Shown here: positions 1-10,642 of the stretch, piece after piece
How positions within the stretch are numbered: position 1 is the first letter of the stretch
Layout of the letters: the number at the start of each line of letters is the position of its first letter
Assembly: GCF_003626975.1 (NCBI RefSeq)
Contig: NZ_CP032616.1
Span: forward strand, 1,054,001 to 1,118,000
DNA length: 64,000 nucleotides
Direction of reading: 5' to 3'
Source of the DNA: Pseudomonas sp. DY-1
GTDB taxonomy: Bacteria; Pseudomonadota; Gammaproteobacteria; Pseudomonadales; Pseudomonadaceae
Position numbers and translations under genes: made by a program
Notes under the pieces: model-generated
The model's input: the letters and a program-made list of their open reading frames with translations, nothing else
Told to the model about the DNA's origin: nothing
Databases searched by the model: none

Positions 1-347
1 AAGGGCTGCGCTGGCGGCAGGCTGATGTCGAGGAAGCGCTTAGCGGAAAGGGTCTTTACGTCCTTGCCCTGATCGGCGGCTTTCAGTACCAGGATGATGT
101 CGCGGCCGAACCCGTCCTGCTTGCCGGCGCTCTGCTTGATCGGAGCAGTGCCGCTCTTCACGAATTCGCGGTAGGTGGCGTAGTCGTCGAAGACGAACAG
201 TTCCTTCTCGGTGCGGATCTGGTACCAGTCCTCGTTGTCCAGGGCTACCGGCTTGGCGGGGGCCGGGGCTTGTACGGCGCAGGCGCCAAGGGTGGCGGCC
301 AGCAGCGCCGCAGCCAAGGGCTTGATCAGGTTCTTCTTGTGGTTCAT
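1..347 (-). CDS. Small lipoprotein, 3' end outside window
   Basis: Reading leftward from the ATG at 345-347 gives MNHKKNLIKPLAAALLAATL, then GAC with a lipobox (LGA before Cys at residue 23), so the product should be a lipidated envelope protein. The visible mature part (about 90 residues) contains DNEDWYQIRTEKELFVFDDY and is hydrophilic. An AGGAG-like ribosome site (GGGAGGACCTCCG) precedes the ATG. The frame is open to the window edge, so the C-terminus is missing. I do not recognise the family and assign no function. Confidence 0.75.
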   Translation of the reverse strand, partial: MNHKKNLIKPLAAALLAATLGACAVQAPAPAKPVALDNEDWYQIRTEKELFVFDDYATYREFVKSGTAPIKQSAGKQDGFGRDIILVLKAADQGKDVKTLSAKRFLDISLPPAQP

Positions 348-504
348 CGGAGGTCCTCCCCAGGAAAGTTGAGCAGAGAATCTGCCTGCGCTGGATGACC
401 GGTTGATGACGGCTTTGTGTCGCTGTGATGAAAAGGAGAAGGCTTTGTTTTTCAGCGGGTTGGATCGATTTCTTGAGAGCTGATCTGCGCTCGTAGTGTT
501 GGCA

Positions 505-561
505 AGAAAAAAGGGTGAAGGCCTGCGCCATCACCCTTCAAGGCCCCGCCGTGACGGGGCG
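505..561 (-). terminator. Tandem hairpin terminator after gcvT
   Basis: Read on the minus strand, a GCCCCGTCACGGCGGGGC hairpin lies just beyond the gcvT stop. It is followed by a second hairpin (arms 511-518 and 531-538) that runs into a T tract (plus-strand A run 506-512). The second one is a good intrinsic terminator for the glycine operon. Confidence 0.85.
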
Positions 562-575
562 TTGGGGACTCTGTA

Positions 576-1694
576 TCAGCCGCGGTAGTAACGCTGCGGC
601 ACGAAGGGCGTCTTGGCCACTTTCATCGCCACGCGCTTGCCGCGCACCAGGGCCCAGACCTCGCTGTCCACGGCGGCATGGCTGGTGCTCACGTAGCCCA
701 TGGCGACCGGGGCGCCCAGGCTGGGGCCGAAGCCACCGCTGGAAACGCGGCCGATCACCGTGCCGTCGGCGTCGACGATCTCGGCGCCTTCGCGCACCGG
801 CACACGTTCCTGCGGCAGCAGACCGACGCGCTTGCTCGGCACGCCATCGCGCTGCTGGGCGAAGACCCGACCGGCGCCAGGGAAATTGCCGGCGCGCAGG
901 CCGTCGGCGCGGCGGGCCTTGGAGATGGCCCAGAGCAGGCTGGCTTCCACCGGGGTGGTGGCGGGGCTCATGTCATGGCCGTAGAGGCACAGGCCGGCTT
1001 CCAGGCGCAGCGAGTCGCGCGCGCCAAGGCCGATCGGCTGGACTTCCGGCTGGGCCAGCAGGGTGCGTGCCAGGGCTTCGGCCTGGGCCACGGGCACGGA
1101 AATCTCGTAGCCGTCCTCGCCGGTGTAGCCGGAGCGGCTGACGTAGCACTCGACGCCCTCCAGGCGCACGCTGCCGAACTGCATGAAGGTCATCTTCTGC
1201 ACTTCCGGGGCGAGGCGGCCGAGTACCGCGGCGGCCGCCGGACCTTGCAGGGCGAGCAGGGCGCGGGAGTCGAACAGCGATTCGATTTCGCACTGCTCGG
1301 CGAGGTGTTGCTTGAGGTGCGCCAGGTCCTGTTCCTTGCAGGCGGCGTTGACCACCAGGAACAGGGTGTCGTCCGCCAGGCGGGAGACCATCAGGTCGTC
1401 GAGGACGCCGCCGTTCTCGTCGGTGAACATCGCGTAGCGCTGGGTGCCCACCGGCAGGTCGAGGATGTCCACCGGCACCAGGCTCTCCAGGGCGCGGGCG
1501 GCGTTGTCGCCACGCAGGATGACCTGGCCCATGTGCGAGACGTCGAACAGGCCGGCCTGCTCGCGGGTGTGCAGGTGTTCCTTGAGCACGCCGAGGGGGT
1601 ATTGCACCGGCATGTCGTAGCCGGCGAAGGGCACCATGCGGGCGCCGAGTTCGAGGTGCAGGGCGTGCAGCGGGGTCTTGGCGAGGTCGGTCAT
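576..1694 (-). CDS. gcvT: Glycine cleavage system T protein (aminomethyltransferase)
   Basis: The 372-residue product moves the methylene group of glycine from lipoyl-GcvH to tetrahydrofolate and releases ammonia. The sequence has the family N-terminus ([27 protein letters not shown]), the folate-domain block with LFDVSHMGQ, and the C-terminal [15 protein letters not shown] region; the length is normal. I chose the ATG at 1692-1694 because GGAG lies 6 nt upstream; four extra codons upstream (MEPY) lack a ribosome site. It is the last gene of the gcvH-gcvP-sdaA-gcvT operon, separated from sdaA by 127 bp that carry a perfect hairpin. This corresponds to the second gcv set of Pseudomonas (gcvT2). 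Confidence 0.95.
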   Translation of the reverse strand: MTDLAKTPLHALHLELGARMVPFAGYDMPVQYPLGVLKEHLHTREQAGLFDVSHMGQVILRGDNAARALESLVPVDILDLPVGTQRYAMFTDENGGVLDDLMVSRLADDTLFLVVNAACKEQDLAHLKQHLAEQCEIESLFDSRALLALQGPAAAAVLGRLAPEVQKMTFMQFGSVRLEGVECYVSRSGYTGEDGYEISVPVAQAEALARTLLAQPEVQPIGLGARDSLRLEAGLCLYGHDMSPATTPVEASLLWAISKARRADGLRAGNFPGAGRVFAQQRDGVPSKRVGLLPQERVPVREGAEIVDADGTVIGRVSSGGFGPSLGAPVAMGYVSTSHAAVDSEVWALVRGKRVAMKVAKTPFVPQRYYRG

Positions 1695-1778
1695 GTAAGG
1701 CTCCAAAGCAAAAGTCGGTGCGGGTTGGGGCAGCCCTCTCCCCCGGCCCCTCTCCCTGAAGGGCGAGGGGAGACAAGC

Positions 1779-1804
1779 GCCCTCTCCCGCGTGCGGGAGA
1801 GGGC
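1779..1804. repeat. Perfect short hairpin between sdaA and gcvT
   Basis: GCCCTCTCCCGC and its exact complement are separated by only GT, giving a 12-bp stem. A looser pyrimidine-rich copy lies just to its left (1735-1772). This kind of CCCTCTCCC hairpin is a dispersed intergenic repeat in Pseudomonas. Here it sits inside the operon and could stabilise the sdaA message or lower gcvT expression. Confidence 0.7.
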
Positions 1805-1821
1805 TGGGGAGAAGGTGCTCT

Positions 1822-3198
<1,377 letters not shown>

Positions 3199-3308
3199 GT
3201 GGCACTCCTGAGCGATTGCTCGGCTTTTCTTATTAGTCAGCGTAGACAGCCCGGCGGATCGGACCCGAGGGCCCGACCGCCGTGCTCCTTGTCTTGTGTC
3301 CGGTCGCT

Positions 3309-3372
3309 GTAGGAGCGAGCTTGCTCGCGAATGGCTCCGGCAGAGCGCTTCGCCAGCAAGCTGGCTCCTGCA
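3309..3372. repeat. REP hairpin between gcvP and sdaA
   Basis: This is a classic Pseudomonas REP sequence (GTAGGAGCGAGCTTGCTCGC) facing a diverged inverted copy with AGCAAGCTGGCTCCTGC. It occupies the place where glyA2 is found in related operons. Near-identical elements occur at 53835 and 61567. Confidence 0.85.
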
Positions 3373-3383
3373 GAGGAGCGCGG

Positions 3384-6248
3384 TCAGGCGTCCTGGTAGG
3401 CCTCGATGGACGGGCAGGCGCAGACCAGGTTGCGGTCGCCGTAGACGTTGTCCACGCGGCCCACCGGCGGCCAGTACTTGCCGTCCACCAGGCTGGCGCT
3501 GGGGTACACGGCGAGTTCGCGGCTGTAGCGGTGGGTCCACTCGCCGACCAGTTCCTGGGCGGTGTGCGGGGCGTTCTTCAGCGGGTTGTCGTCCTTGTCC
3601 AGTTCGCCGTTCTCCACCGCGCGGATTTCCTCGCGGATGCGGATCATGGCCTCGCAGAAGCGGTCCAGCTCTTCCTTCGACTCGCTTTCGGTGGGCTCGA
3701 TCATCAGGGTGCCCGGCACCGGGAAGGACATGGTCGGGGCGTGGAAGCCGTAGTCGATCAGGCGCTTGGCGACGTCGTCGACGCTGATGCCGCTGGTTTC
3801 CTTGAGCGGACGCAGGTCGAGGATGCACTCGTGGGCCACCAGGCCGTTGCTGCCGGTGTAGAGCACCGGGTAGTGCTCTTCCAGGCGACGGGCGATGTAG
3901 TTGGCGTTGAGGATCGCCATCTGGGTGGCGCGGCGCAGGCCTTCGCCGCCCATCATGCGGATGTACATCCAGGTGATCGGCAGGATGCTGGCGCTGCCGA
4001 ACGGCGCCGCGCTGACCGCGCCTTCCTTGCGGGCCATGTGCGCGTGGCCAGGCAGGAAGGGCGCCAGGTGGGCTTTCACGCCGATCGGGCCGACACCTGG
4101 GCCGCCGCCGCCATGGGGGATGCAGAAGGTCTTGTGCAGGTTCAGGTGCGAGACGTCGCCGCCGAACTGGCCCGGGGCGCAGAGGCCGACCATGGCGTTC
4201 ATGTTGGCGCCGTCGATGTACACCTGGCCGCCGTTGGCGTGGATGATCGCGCAGATTTCGCGGATGCCTTCCTCGAACACGCCGTGGGTGGACGGGTAGG
4301 TGATCATCAGCGCGGCGAGGCGCTCCTGGTGCTCCTCGGCCTTGGCCTTGAGGTCGGCGATATCGACGTTGCCGCGGGCGTCGCAGGCGGTCACCACCAC
4401 GCGCATGCCGACCATGCTGGCGGTGGCCGGGTTGGTGCCGTGGGCCGACTGCGGGATCAGGCAGATGTCGCGCTGGTCGTCGCCACGGCTGAGGTGGTAG
4501 GCGCGGATCGCCAGCAGGCCGGCGTACTCGCCCTGGGAGCCGGCGTTGGGCTGCAGGGACACGGCGTCATAGCCGGTGGCCTGGCAGAGCATGGCTTCCA
4601 GCTCGCGGGTCAGTTCCAGGTAGCCCTGGGACTGTTCGGCCGGGGCGAAGGGGTGCAGGGCGCCGAACTCGGCCCAGGTCACCGGGATCATTTCGCTGGC
4701 GGCGTTCAGCTTCATGGTGCAGGAGCCCAGCGGGATCATGCTGCGGTCCAGCGCCAGGTCCTTGTCGGCGAGCTTGCGCAGGTAGCGCATCAGCTCGGTT
4801 TCCGAGTGGTAGCGGTTGAATACCGGGTGGCTGAGGATCGCGCTCTGGCGCAGCAGGGCGGCCGGCAGGCGGCTGGCGACCGTGGCGGCCAGTTCGGCGA
4901 AGACCGGCAGGGCCTGGCCGTCGGCGAAGAGTGCCCAGAGCTGCTCGACGTCGGCCTGGGTGGTGGTCTCGTCAAGGGACAGGCCGAGGCGCGCGGCATC
5001 CACTTCACGCAGGTTGAGGTGCTGGGCGCGGGCCTGGGCGTGCCGGTCGGCGGTCTTGGCGCCGGTGGCCAGGGTCAGGGTGTCGAAGAAGGCTTCCTGC
5101 TCGACGACAAGCCCCAGCTGGGTCAGGCCGGCGGCGAGGATGGCGGTCAGCTGGTGCACGCGCCGGGCGATGCGGGTCAGGCCCTGCGGACCGTGGTAGA
5201 CGGCGTACATGCTGGCGATGTTGGCCAGCAGCACCTGCGCGGTGCAGATGTTGCTGGTGGCCTTCTCGCGGCGGATGTGTTGCTCGCGGGTCTGCATGGC
5301 CAGGCGCAGGGCCGGCTTGCCGTGGCGGTCGATGGAGACGCCGACCAGGCGGCCCGGCATGTCGCGCTTGAAGTTGTCGCGGGTGGCGAAGTAGGCCGCG
5401 TGCGGGCCGCCGAAGCCCAGCGGCACGCCGAAGCGCTGGGCGCTGCCGAGGGCGACGTCGGCACCGAACTCGCCGGGCGGGGTGAGCAGGGTCAGGGCCA
5501 GCAGGTCGGCGGCGACGGCGACCAGGGCGCCGGCGGCGTGGAAGCGCGCCACCAGCTCGCGGTAGTCGAAGAGGTCGCCGTTGGCGGCGGGGTACTGCAG
5601 CAGGGCGCCGAAGTAGGCGCTGGCGTCGCTGAGCTCACGCTCGTCGCCGATCACCACTTCGATGCCCAGCGGCTCGGCGCGGGTGCGCAGCACGTCGAGG
5701 GTCTGCGGGTGGCAGTGCTGGGAGGCGAAGAAGGCGTTGCTGGCCTTGTTCTTCGCCAGGCGCTTGCAGAAGGTCATGGCTTCGGCGGCGGCGGTGCCTT
5801 CGTCGAGCAAGGAGGCGTTGGCCACCGGCAGGCCGGCGAGGTCGCTGACCAGGGTCTGGAAGTTCAGCAGGGCTTCCAGGCGGCCCTGGGAGATTTCCGG
5901 CTGGTAGGGGGTGTAGGCGGTGTACCAGGCGGGGTTTTCCAGCAGGTTGCGGAGGATCGGGCTGGGGGTGTGGCAAGGGTAGTAGCCCTGGCCGATGTAG
6001 CTCTTGAACAGCTGGTTCTTCGCGGCGATGGCCTTGATCGCGGCGAGCGCTTCGGCCTCGCCCTGGCCGGCCGGCAGGTCGAGCACGCTGGTGCCCTTGA
6101 TGCTGTCGGGGATGACGCTTGCGGTCAGCCCTTCGATGTCTTCATAACCGAGCAGAGCCAGCATGGCCTTGGTATCGGCGTCGCGCGGGCCGATGTGGCG
6201 GGCGATGAATTCGTTGGTGGTGCCGAGGGCAGGGGTTTCGATGGTCAT
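3384..6248 (-). CDS. gcvP: Glycine dehydrogenase (decarboxylating), P protein
   Basis: The 954-residue PLP enzyme decarboxylates glycine and passes the aminomethyl group to lipoyl-GcvH. Both homologous halves are fused in one chain, as usual for proteobacteria. The C-terminal half carries the PLP-lysine signature [16 protein letters not shown], and the N-terminal half the [11 protein letters not shown] and GSQGEYAG regions near the junction. The start has a strong GAGGAG site seven bases upstream and lies 9 bp after gcvH, so the two are translated from one message. Length and motifs are complete. Confidence 0.97.
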   Translation of the reverse strand: MTIETPALGTTNEFIARHIGPRDADTKAMLALLGYEDIEGLTASVIPDSIKGTSVLDLPAGQGEAEALAAIKAIAAKNQLFKSYIGQGYYPCHTPSPILRNLLENPAWYTAYTPYQPEISQGRLEALLNFQTLVSDLAGLPVANASLLDEGTAAAEAMTFCKRLAKNKASNAFFASQHCHPQTLDVLRTRAEPLGIEVVIGDERELSDASAYFGALLQYPAANGDLFDYRELVARFHAAGALVAVAADLLALTLLTPPGEFGADVALGSAQRFGVPLGFGGPHAAYFATRDNFKRDMPGRLVGVSIDRHGKPALRLAMQTREQHIRREKATSNICTAQVLLANIASMYAVYHGPQGLTRIARRVHQLTAILAAGLTQLGLVVEQEAFFDTLTLATGAKTADRHAQARAQHLNLREVDAARLGLSLDETTTQADVEQLWALFADGQALPVFAELAATVASRLPAALLRQSAILSHPVFNRYHSETELMRYLRKLADKDLALDRSMIPLGSCTMKLNAASEMIPVTWAEFGALHPFAPAEQSQGYLELTRELEAMLCQATGYDAVSLQPNAGSQGEYAGLLAIRAYHLSRGDDQRDICLIPQSAHGTNPATASMVGMRVVVTACDARGNVDIADLKAKAEEHQERLAALMITYPSTHGVFEEGIREICAIIHANGGQVYIDGANMNAMVGLCAPGQFGGDVSHLNLHKTFCIPHGGGGPGVGPIGVKAHLAPFLPGHAHMARKEGAVSAAPFGSASILPITWMYIRMMGGEGLRRATQMAILNANYIARRLEEHYPVLYTGSNGLVAHECILDLRPLKETSGISVDDVAKRLIDYGFHAPTMSFPVPGTLMIEPTESESKEELDRFCEAMIRIREEIRAVENGELDKDDNPLKNAPHTAQELVGEWTHRYSRELAVYPSASLVDGKYWPPVGRVDNVYGDRNLVCACPSIEAYQDA

Positions 6249-6257
6249 GGTCGCTCC

Positions 6258-6635
6258 TCAGCCGTTGGCTTTCAGCAGGTTTTCGTAGCCGGCCTGGTCG
6301 AGGAGGCCGTCGAGGATGCTGGCGTCGGCCAGCTGCATGCGGAAGAACCAGCCTTTACCGAGGGGTTCTTCGTTGACCAGTTCCGGGCTGTCGGCCAATT
6401 GCTGGTTCACTTCGATCACTTCACCGTCGAGAGGCATGACGATGTTGCTGGCGGCTTTCACCGATTCCAGTACGGCGACTTCTTCGCCTTGGGTGTAAGC
6501 CTGCAGTTCCGGGAGTTGAACGAAGACCACGTCGCCCAGCGCGTCTTGCGCGTACTCGGTAATGCCGACGGTAACGCTGCCGTCTTCTTCAAGGCGCAGC
6601 CATTCGTGGTCGGCGGTGAAACGCAAATCGCTCAT
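6258..6635 (-). CDS. gcvH: Glycine cleavage system H protein (lipoyl carrier)
   Basis: The 125-residue lipoyl-domain protein shuttles the aminomethyl group between GcvP and GcvT. The lipoylation site is the Lys in VLESVKAASNIVMPLDGEV, and the N-terminal LRFTADHEWLRLEEDGSVTVGITEYAQ block is typical. It is the first gene of the operon, with GAGGA before the ATG. The upstream region holds a sigma-54 promoter (6728-6743) and three GcsR-type sites, so the operon is probably switched on by glycine through GcsR. Confidence 0.96.
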   Translation of the reverse strand: MSDLRFTADHEWLRLEEDGSVTVGITEYAQDALGDVVFVQLPELQAYTQGEEVAVLESVKAASNIVMPLDGEVIEVNQQLADSPELVNEEPLGKGWFFRMQLADASILDGLLDQAGYENLLKANG

Positions 6636-6727
6636 TCTTGGTCCTCAACTCGTATGACGCGCCTGTTTCTGATGCCAGGCGCTTAGCCCCGCACGCGGTC
6701 ATGGCCGCGCGCTGTTGCCCGGCCTTT

Positions 6728-6743
6728 AGCAAGGGCAGTGCCA
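6728..6743 (-). promoter_or_regulatory. Sigma-54 (-24/-12) promoter of gcvH operon
   Basis: On the minus strand this reads TGGCACTGCCCTTGCT. It has the invariant GG and GC with exactly 10 bases between them (GG at 6742-6741, GC at 6730-6729) and closely matches the TGGCAC-N5-TTGCW consensus. Transcription would start near 6717, leaving an untranslated leader of about 80 nt. A sigma-54 activator gene (gcsR) next door supports the call. Confidence 0.85.
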
Positions 6744-6808
6744 GAAGGTGTAAAGCCTTTAAAATCAATGCTTTGAATGGTTTATATGAGGATTTACGCG
6801 AATCTGGC

Positions 6809-6926
6809 TGTAGCGAAATCGCTACGGTGAAGAAAGGGATTTTCATGAGGGCTGAGCCGAAGCCAGAGATGACGGGGGTTGTGATGTCTTGTTGCGGAAT
6901 CGTTACGCTGTAGCGATATCGCTACA
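6809..6926. promoter_or_regulatory. Three GcsR-type operator sites
   Basis: Three 18-bp elements have the form TGTWRCG-N4-CGYTACR. They are TGTAGCGAAATCGCTACG at 6809-6826, TGTTGCGGAATCGTTACG at 6890-6907 and TGTAGCGATATCGCTACA at 6909-6926. The outer two are perfect or near-perfect palindromes exactly 100 bp apart. In P. aeruginosa GcsR is known to bind three sites of similar design (TGTAACG-N4-CGTTCCG) upstream of gcvH2. Here they lie 66-183 bp upstream of the -24 element, a normal enhancer distance. Confidence 0.8.
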
Positions 6927-7018
6927 GGTGTGTTTTGGTGTCTATCTAACAGCTTATAAATCAATAAGATAGGTAGTTTTTATGATGCTTTGGATTAATT
7001 TTTTATTCTCTGTAGCAG

Positions 7019-7099
7019 CGAATTCATTCGCGAATGCCCTTGCAGCGCGCTCTGAGAGTTGCCGGTCAGGCTAATCGGCCTGCGTCGCGAATGAATTCG
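7019..7099. repeat. Inverted repeat downstream of gcsR
   Basis: CGAATTCATTCGCG at 7019-7032 is matched by its exact complement at 7086-7099, with 53 bases between. It lies in the gap between the gcsR stop and the gcvH enhancer sites. It resembles a REP-type pair, and fragments of the same GCGAATGAATTCG sequence recur near 18640 and 45550. Confidence 0.65.
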
Positions 7100-7167
7100 T
7101 CTCTGCATCTTCGCATGAAAAATTTATCTATTAATCAATAAGATAGATTGTCTATCTAGAAAATTGA

Positions 7168-8691
7168 TTAAGATTTTCCGGGAATGCCGTACTTGCGCAG
7201 CCGGTGGGCAATGGCGGTGTGGGAGGTTTGTAGCCGGGCAGCCAGTTGGCGCGTAGAGGGGTAAGTGACGAAGAGCTTTTCCAGCAGCGCCCGTTCGAAG
7301 TTCTCCACGGCTTCTTCCAGGCTGTTCACCTCGCCATCGCTCGCCCGCGCCACGGCGGTGCCGGCAATATCCAGGTCGCCGATTTCCACCAGGCTGCTTT
7401 CGCAGATGGCTGCGGCTCGGAAGATCACGTTCTGCAGCTGGCGCACGTTGCCCGGCCAGCGGTTGCCGAGTAGTGCCTGGAACGTACCCGGTGCCAGGCG
7501 GCAAGCCGGGCGTTGGATCTGGGTGCAGGCCTGCTGCATGAAGAAGCGCGCCAGCAGCAGGATGTCCTGCCCGCGTTCCCGCAGCGGAGGCACTTCCAGG
7601 TTGAGCACATTGAGGCGGTAGAAGAGGTCTTCGCGGAATGTGCCTTCGCTGACCATCTTTTCCAGGTTCCGGTGAGTGGCGCTGAGAATGCGCACGTCCA
7701 CCTTGATCTCGCGATCGCCGCCCACCCGGCGGAAGGTGCCGTCGCTGAGGAAGCGCAGCAGCTTGGCCTGCAGGTAAGGCGACATTTCGCCGATCTCGTC
7801 GAGGAACACCGTGCCCTGGTGGGCCAGCTCCAGCAGACCGGGCTTGCCGCCGCGCTGGGCGCCGGTGAAGGCGCCTGGGGCATAGCCGAACAGCTCGCTT
7901 TCCGCCAGGTTTTCCGGTAGCGCCGCGCAATTCAGTGCCAGGAAGGGTTGGTTTCGACGGGTGCTCGCGGCATGGCAGGCGCGGGCCACCAGTTCCTTGC
8001 CGGTACCGGTTTCACCATGGATCAGCAGCGGCGCGTCGAGCGATGCCACGCGCTGGGCGCGAGTCTTGAGGGTGGCCATGGGTGCCGAGTCGCCCAGCAG
8101 CGCATCGAAGCCTTCCGCGGCATGGTCGTGGTGCAGCGCCGAGAGGCGCTCGCCGATGCGATTGGGCTGGTAGAGCGTCAGTAGGGCGCCAGTCAGGTGG
8201 TCACCCTCGGTAATGGGGACTGCGTCCAGCAGCAGTGCCTGGCCCTTGAGCGTGATTTCCCGCAGGGGGAGCCGGAAGCTGTGCTCCAGCAGTGCACTGT
8301 GCAGGCTGTCGTCACCAAACAGCTGCGCCAGTGGCCGGCCCTCCGGTTCGTCACCATAAAGGGCGATCAGTGCCGGGTTGGCCAGTAGGATGCGGCCCGC
8401 GCCATCCACGGCAAGTACCGGGTCGGTCATCGCCGCCAGCAGTGCATCGAGCTGCAGGCGCCGGCGCTGACCGGGAAGGATGTCCACCACCGTCACTTCC
8501 TGCACACCTTGCACCGCATGCAGGGCCTCGCGCAGCTCGTCGAGCACTTCGGGGCTGAGGGTGGGGGCGTCGATGTAGACGTTGGGCGGAACCATCTCGA
8601 CCGCATCCAGGTTGAGATTACGGCCGCCGAGCAGGGCCAGGACCTCCTGGGTGATGCCGACGCGGTCGATGAAGGTGACGTGAATTCGCAT
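7168..8691 (-). CDS. gcsR: Sigma-54-dependent regulator of glycine catabolism (TyrR/GcsR type)
   Basis: The 507-residue activator has an N-terminal ACT-like domain (residues 1-70, MRIHVTFIDRVGITQEVLAL), a PAS domain (about 78-190), a sigma-54 AAA+ domain and a C-terminal HTH. Visible motifs are Walker A GETGTGKE, the sigma-54 contact loop GAFTGA, Walker B VFLDEIGEM, and an HTH with STRQLAARLQTSHTAIAHRL. In P. aeruginosa GcsR responds to glycine and activates gcvH2-gcvP2-glyA2-sdaA-gcvT2. Here the gene lies upstream of and in line with that operon, and three matching operators lie between them. The ATG at 8689-8691 gives the complete ACT domain. Confidence 0.92.
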   Translation of the reverse strand: MRIHVTFIDRVGITQEVLALLGGRNLNLDAVEMVPPNVYIDAPTLSPEVLDELREALHAVQGVQEVTVVDILPGQRRRLQLDALLAAMTDPVLAVDGAGRILLANPALIALYGDEPEGRPLAQLFGDDSLHSALLEHSFRLPLREITLKGQALLLDAVPITEGDHLTGALLTLYQPNRIGERLSALHHDHAAEGFDALLGDSAPMATLKTRAQRVASLDAPLLIHGETGTGKELVARACHAASTRRNQPFLALNCAALPENLAESELFGYAPGAFTGAQRGGKPGLLELAHQGTVFLDEIGEMSPYLQAKLLRFLSDGTFRRVGGDREIKVDVRILSATHRNLEKMVSEGTFREDLFYRLNVLNLEVPPLRERGQDILLLARFFMQQACTQIQRPACRLAPGTFQALLGNRWPGNVRQLQNVIFRAAAICESSLVEIGDLDIAGTAVARASDGEVNSLEEAVENFERALLEKLFVTYPSTRQLAARLQTSHTAIAHRLRKYGIPGKS

Positions 8692-8839
8692 GGAAACGCT
8701 GGGCTGGCGATTTGAAGGGGCGAATTATGCCCGGTCTGTCGTCCTTAGGTAACAGGCCGTCGTGGTTGTAGTAGTCCGGTATTACCCGTCGCGTAGGTGG
8801 TTCTGGTCGAATGGCGCCTCGCATTCGAGGAGTAGCGCG

Positions 8840-9352
8840 ATGACCTTCAACACCGAAGTCCAGCCCGGCGTTTGCCTGGAGCCGGACACCGTGACCCAGG
8901 ACTACGCCTTCAACCACAGCATGCTCAGGGTGAAGGACCCTCAGCGCTCCCTGGACTTCTACACCCGTGTGCTGGGTATGCGCCTGTTGCGTCGACTGGA
9001 CTTCGAGCAGGGGCGCTTCTCTCTTTATTTTCTGGCCATGACTCGGGGTGACGACGTGCCGGAAGACGTTGCGGATCGCCAGGCCTATGCCTTCAGCCGT
9101 TCAGGGGTTCTGGAGCTGACGCACAACTGGGGCACCGAGAGCGATGACAGCGCGTACCACAACGGCAATAGCGAGCCGCGCGGCTTTGGCCACATCTGCT
9201 TCGCCGTGCCCGACATCAAGGCCGCCTGTGCGCGCTTCGAGGCGCTGGGCGTGAGCTTCGTCAAGCCGCTGGACAGGGGCATGGCAAACATCGCCTTCAT
9301 CGGCGACCCGGATGGTTACTGGATCGAGATCGTCCAGCCTGGGTTGGTCTGA
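8840..9352 (+). CDS. gloA: Lactoylglutathione lyase (glyoxalase I)
   Basis: The 170-residue enzyme isomerises the methylglyoxal-glutathione hemithioacetal to S-lactoylglutathione. It shows the two-module VOC fold: FNHSMLRVKDPQRSLDFYTRVLGM at the start, ELTHNWGTE in the middle, and GFGHICFAVPDI plus GDPDGYWIEIVQP at the end, with metal-ligand His and Glu in the expected places. The NHSMLRVKDP form and the longer inserts fit the zinc-type (GloA3/human-like) class rather than the short nickel type, but this is an inference. GAGGAG precedes the ATG at 8840. A terminator follows. Confidence 0.93.
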   Translation: MTFNTEVQPGVCLEPDTVTQDYAFNHSMLRVKDPQRSLDFYTRVLGMRLLRRLDFEQGRFSLYFLAMTRGDDVPEDVADRQAYAFSRSGVLELTHNWGTESDDSAYHNGNSEPRGFGHICFAVPDIKAACARFEALGVSFVKPLDRGMANIAFIGDPDGYWIEIVQPGLV

Positions 9353-9400
9353 GAGCGGCACAGGGGGCAACTACCCACGAAGAGGGCCCCGTTGCCCATG

Positions 9401-9427
9401 AAAAAGCCCCGCATTTGCGGGGCTTTT
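9401..9427. terminator. Bidirectional terminator between gloA and a minus-strand gene
   Basis: AAAAAGCCCCGCATTTGCGGGGCTTTT forms a 9-bp or longer stem with A/T tracts on both sides, so it can stop transcription of both converging genes. Confidence 0.9.
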
Positions 9428-9444
9428 CATTTTTGGCTGTTTCA

Positions 9445-9669
9445 TCAGCAGGTCAGGGCTCTCTGTGCCCGGTCGATCACGTTCTTCAAGTGATCGGCGT
9501 CGCCATAATGCTCCGGGTACAAACGTTCGCTGTGACGGGCAACACCAAACTCGTTGACGATGGTGAAGCTGAAATTGCCATTGCGAGCGGCAGTGATATG
9601 GCAAGTGAACGGCGCAAATGCGTGGGTCAGGGTGCTGATTGCAGCTTGTGCTTGATGATGGATAGTCAT
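9445..9669 (-). CDS. Small protein, probably DUF3509 family
   Basis: This 74-residue protein begins MTIHHQAQAAISTLTHAF and contains FTIVNEFGVARHSERLYPE and ends HLKNVIDRAQRALTC. The pattern (short N-terminal helix, a beta strand ending in a glycine, a conserved Arg, then a final helix) resembles the DUF3509 proteins common in Pseudomonas; the match is from memory. AAGGAAG lies before the ATG at 9667-9669. Function is unknown. It is monocistronic and ends at a shared terminator. Confidence 0.7.
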   Translation of the reverse strand: MTIHHQAQAAISTLTHAFAPFTCHITAARNGNFSFTIVNEFGVARHSERLYPEHYGDADHLKNVIDRAQRALTC

Positions 9670-10074
9670 CGTGTTGCTTCCTTCGTTTTGCGGCCATGGG
9701 CCGCCAGACAATGGCTCCGAATCCGCCGAGCAACAGACTCTGGTCGGATGATCCTTATCGGAGCAAGGGTGCCGGCATGAAGTTCCCCGATCGGGATCAA
9801 GCTCTGGCAGCTGGTACTTGGGATGCCAGGTGCTGCGCCGGGCAAGGGTCTGGCTCGGCTGGCAGTCCTGGTCAATCTACCGTGCGTTCATGACAGCTTT
9901 GCTGCATCGCTTCAGGGCGGGAGCTGCTGTCTTACAGGCGGCGGGGGTGGCCATGTCCCTTTGGCAAGGCTCGTTCGGAATCGAATGAGCGAGGGATCGG
10001 AGGGCCGGATTGACTTACAACTTGGTACTAACGGCGGCGACCGTAATGGATCTCTTCGCAAAAATCAAGCCATT
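9670..10074. other. Intergenic region, no clear feature
   Basis: About 400 bp between two minus-strand small genes. The open frames here have no ribosome site or recognisable product. The right half should hold the 3' region of the gene ending at 10075. I see no RNA gene or strong hairpin. Confidence 0.5.
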
Positions 10075-10401
10075 TTAGTGGCTCTGCGGCAATTGGCTGA
10101 TGTTGATTTCGGTGACGAGGGACGTCCGTGCCGGTGGCGTGCGGGCGAGCAGGGGGCAGAAACGGTCCAGCGACTGGATCAGGTCCCACTGCAGTTCCAG
10201 GTCATGGCCAAGGCCGGTTACCTGGTCGAGCAGGCCCACGGAGGCTGCTTGCAGGTTGTTGTCGGTGGAGCCGGCCATGCTGGCGGTGACTTTGGCCAGC
10301 AGTGTGGTGATTGCCGTCATGTTACGTGTGGTGAGGGCCAGGATATTGGCCAGCAAGGCAATTTCGCTTTGCGGTATTTGTTGTTCGGGAATCTGGTCCA
10401 T
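10075..10401 (-). CDS. Hypothetical protein, 108 aa
   Basis: The product starts MDQIPEQQIPQSEIALLANI and is mostly helical by composition (repeated Leu, Ala, Thr, Gln; LLDQVTGLGHDLELQWDLIQ), soluble, with no signal peptide, no membrane segment and no known motif. GGAGCATTC lies before the ATG at 10399-10401. It stands alone between the small DUF3509-like gene and divergent pqqF. I do not recognise a family. Confidence 0.5.
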   Translation of the reverse strand: MDQIPEQQIPQSEIALLANILALTTRNMTAITTLLAKVTASMAGSTDNNLQAASVGLLDQVTGLGHDLELQWDLIQSLDRFCPLLARTPPARTSLVTEINISQLPQSH

Positions 10402-10642
10402 GAATGCTCCGCTAGGGCCATCAGTCCATATGGCGATGCGCCATTATCGATCTGAGATAGTTGTCACAACGATGGAGTCACGTTGACAACTGATGCTGGG
10501 AAATCTCTGAACAGCTTGTAGGAGAATGGCTATCTCTCTCGGGGATATGACGCAGACTCATCGGTCTAGTTCCAAAGCAGCATTGCCACGACTTTGGTCG
10601 GGTTCGAATCTAGGATCGTTCCCCTCTGGTATCCGGCCTGTC

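Noticed and set aside
3282-6686. A very long plus-strand open frame (over 1,100 codons) opposite gcvP
   Set aside because: It is antisense to a complete gcvP-gcvH pair with all motifs. Its product is Gly/Ala/His/Val-rich low-complexity sequence, typical of GC-rich shadow frames.
9823-10455. Plus-strand frame of 210 codons opposite the small hypothetical gene
   Set aside because: No ribosome site or recognisable domain; codon pattern looks antisense. The minus-strand frame with its own ribosome site is favoured, though weakly.
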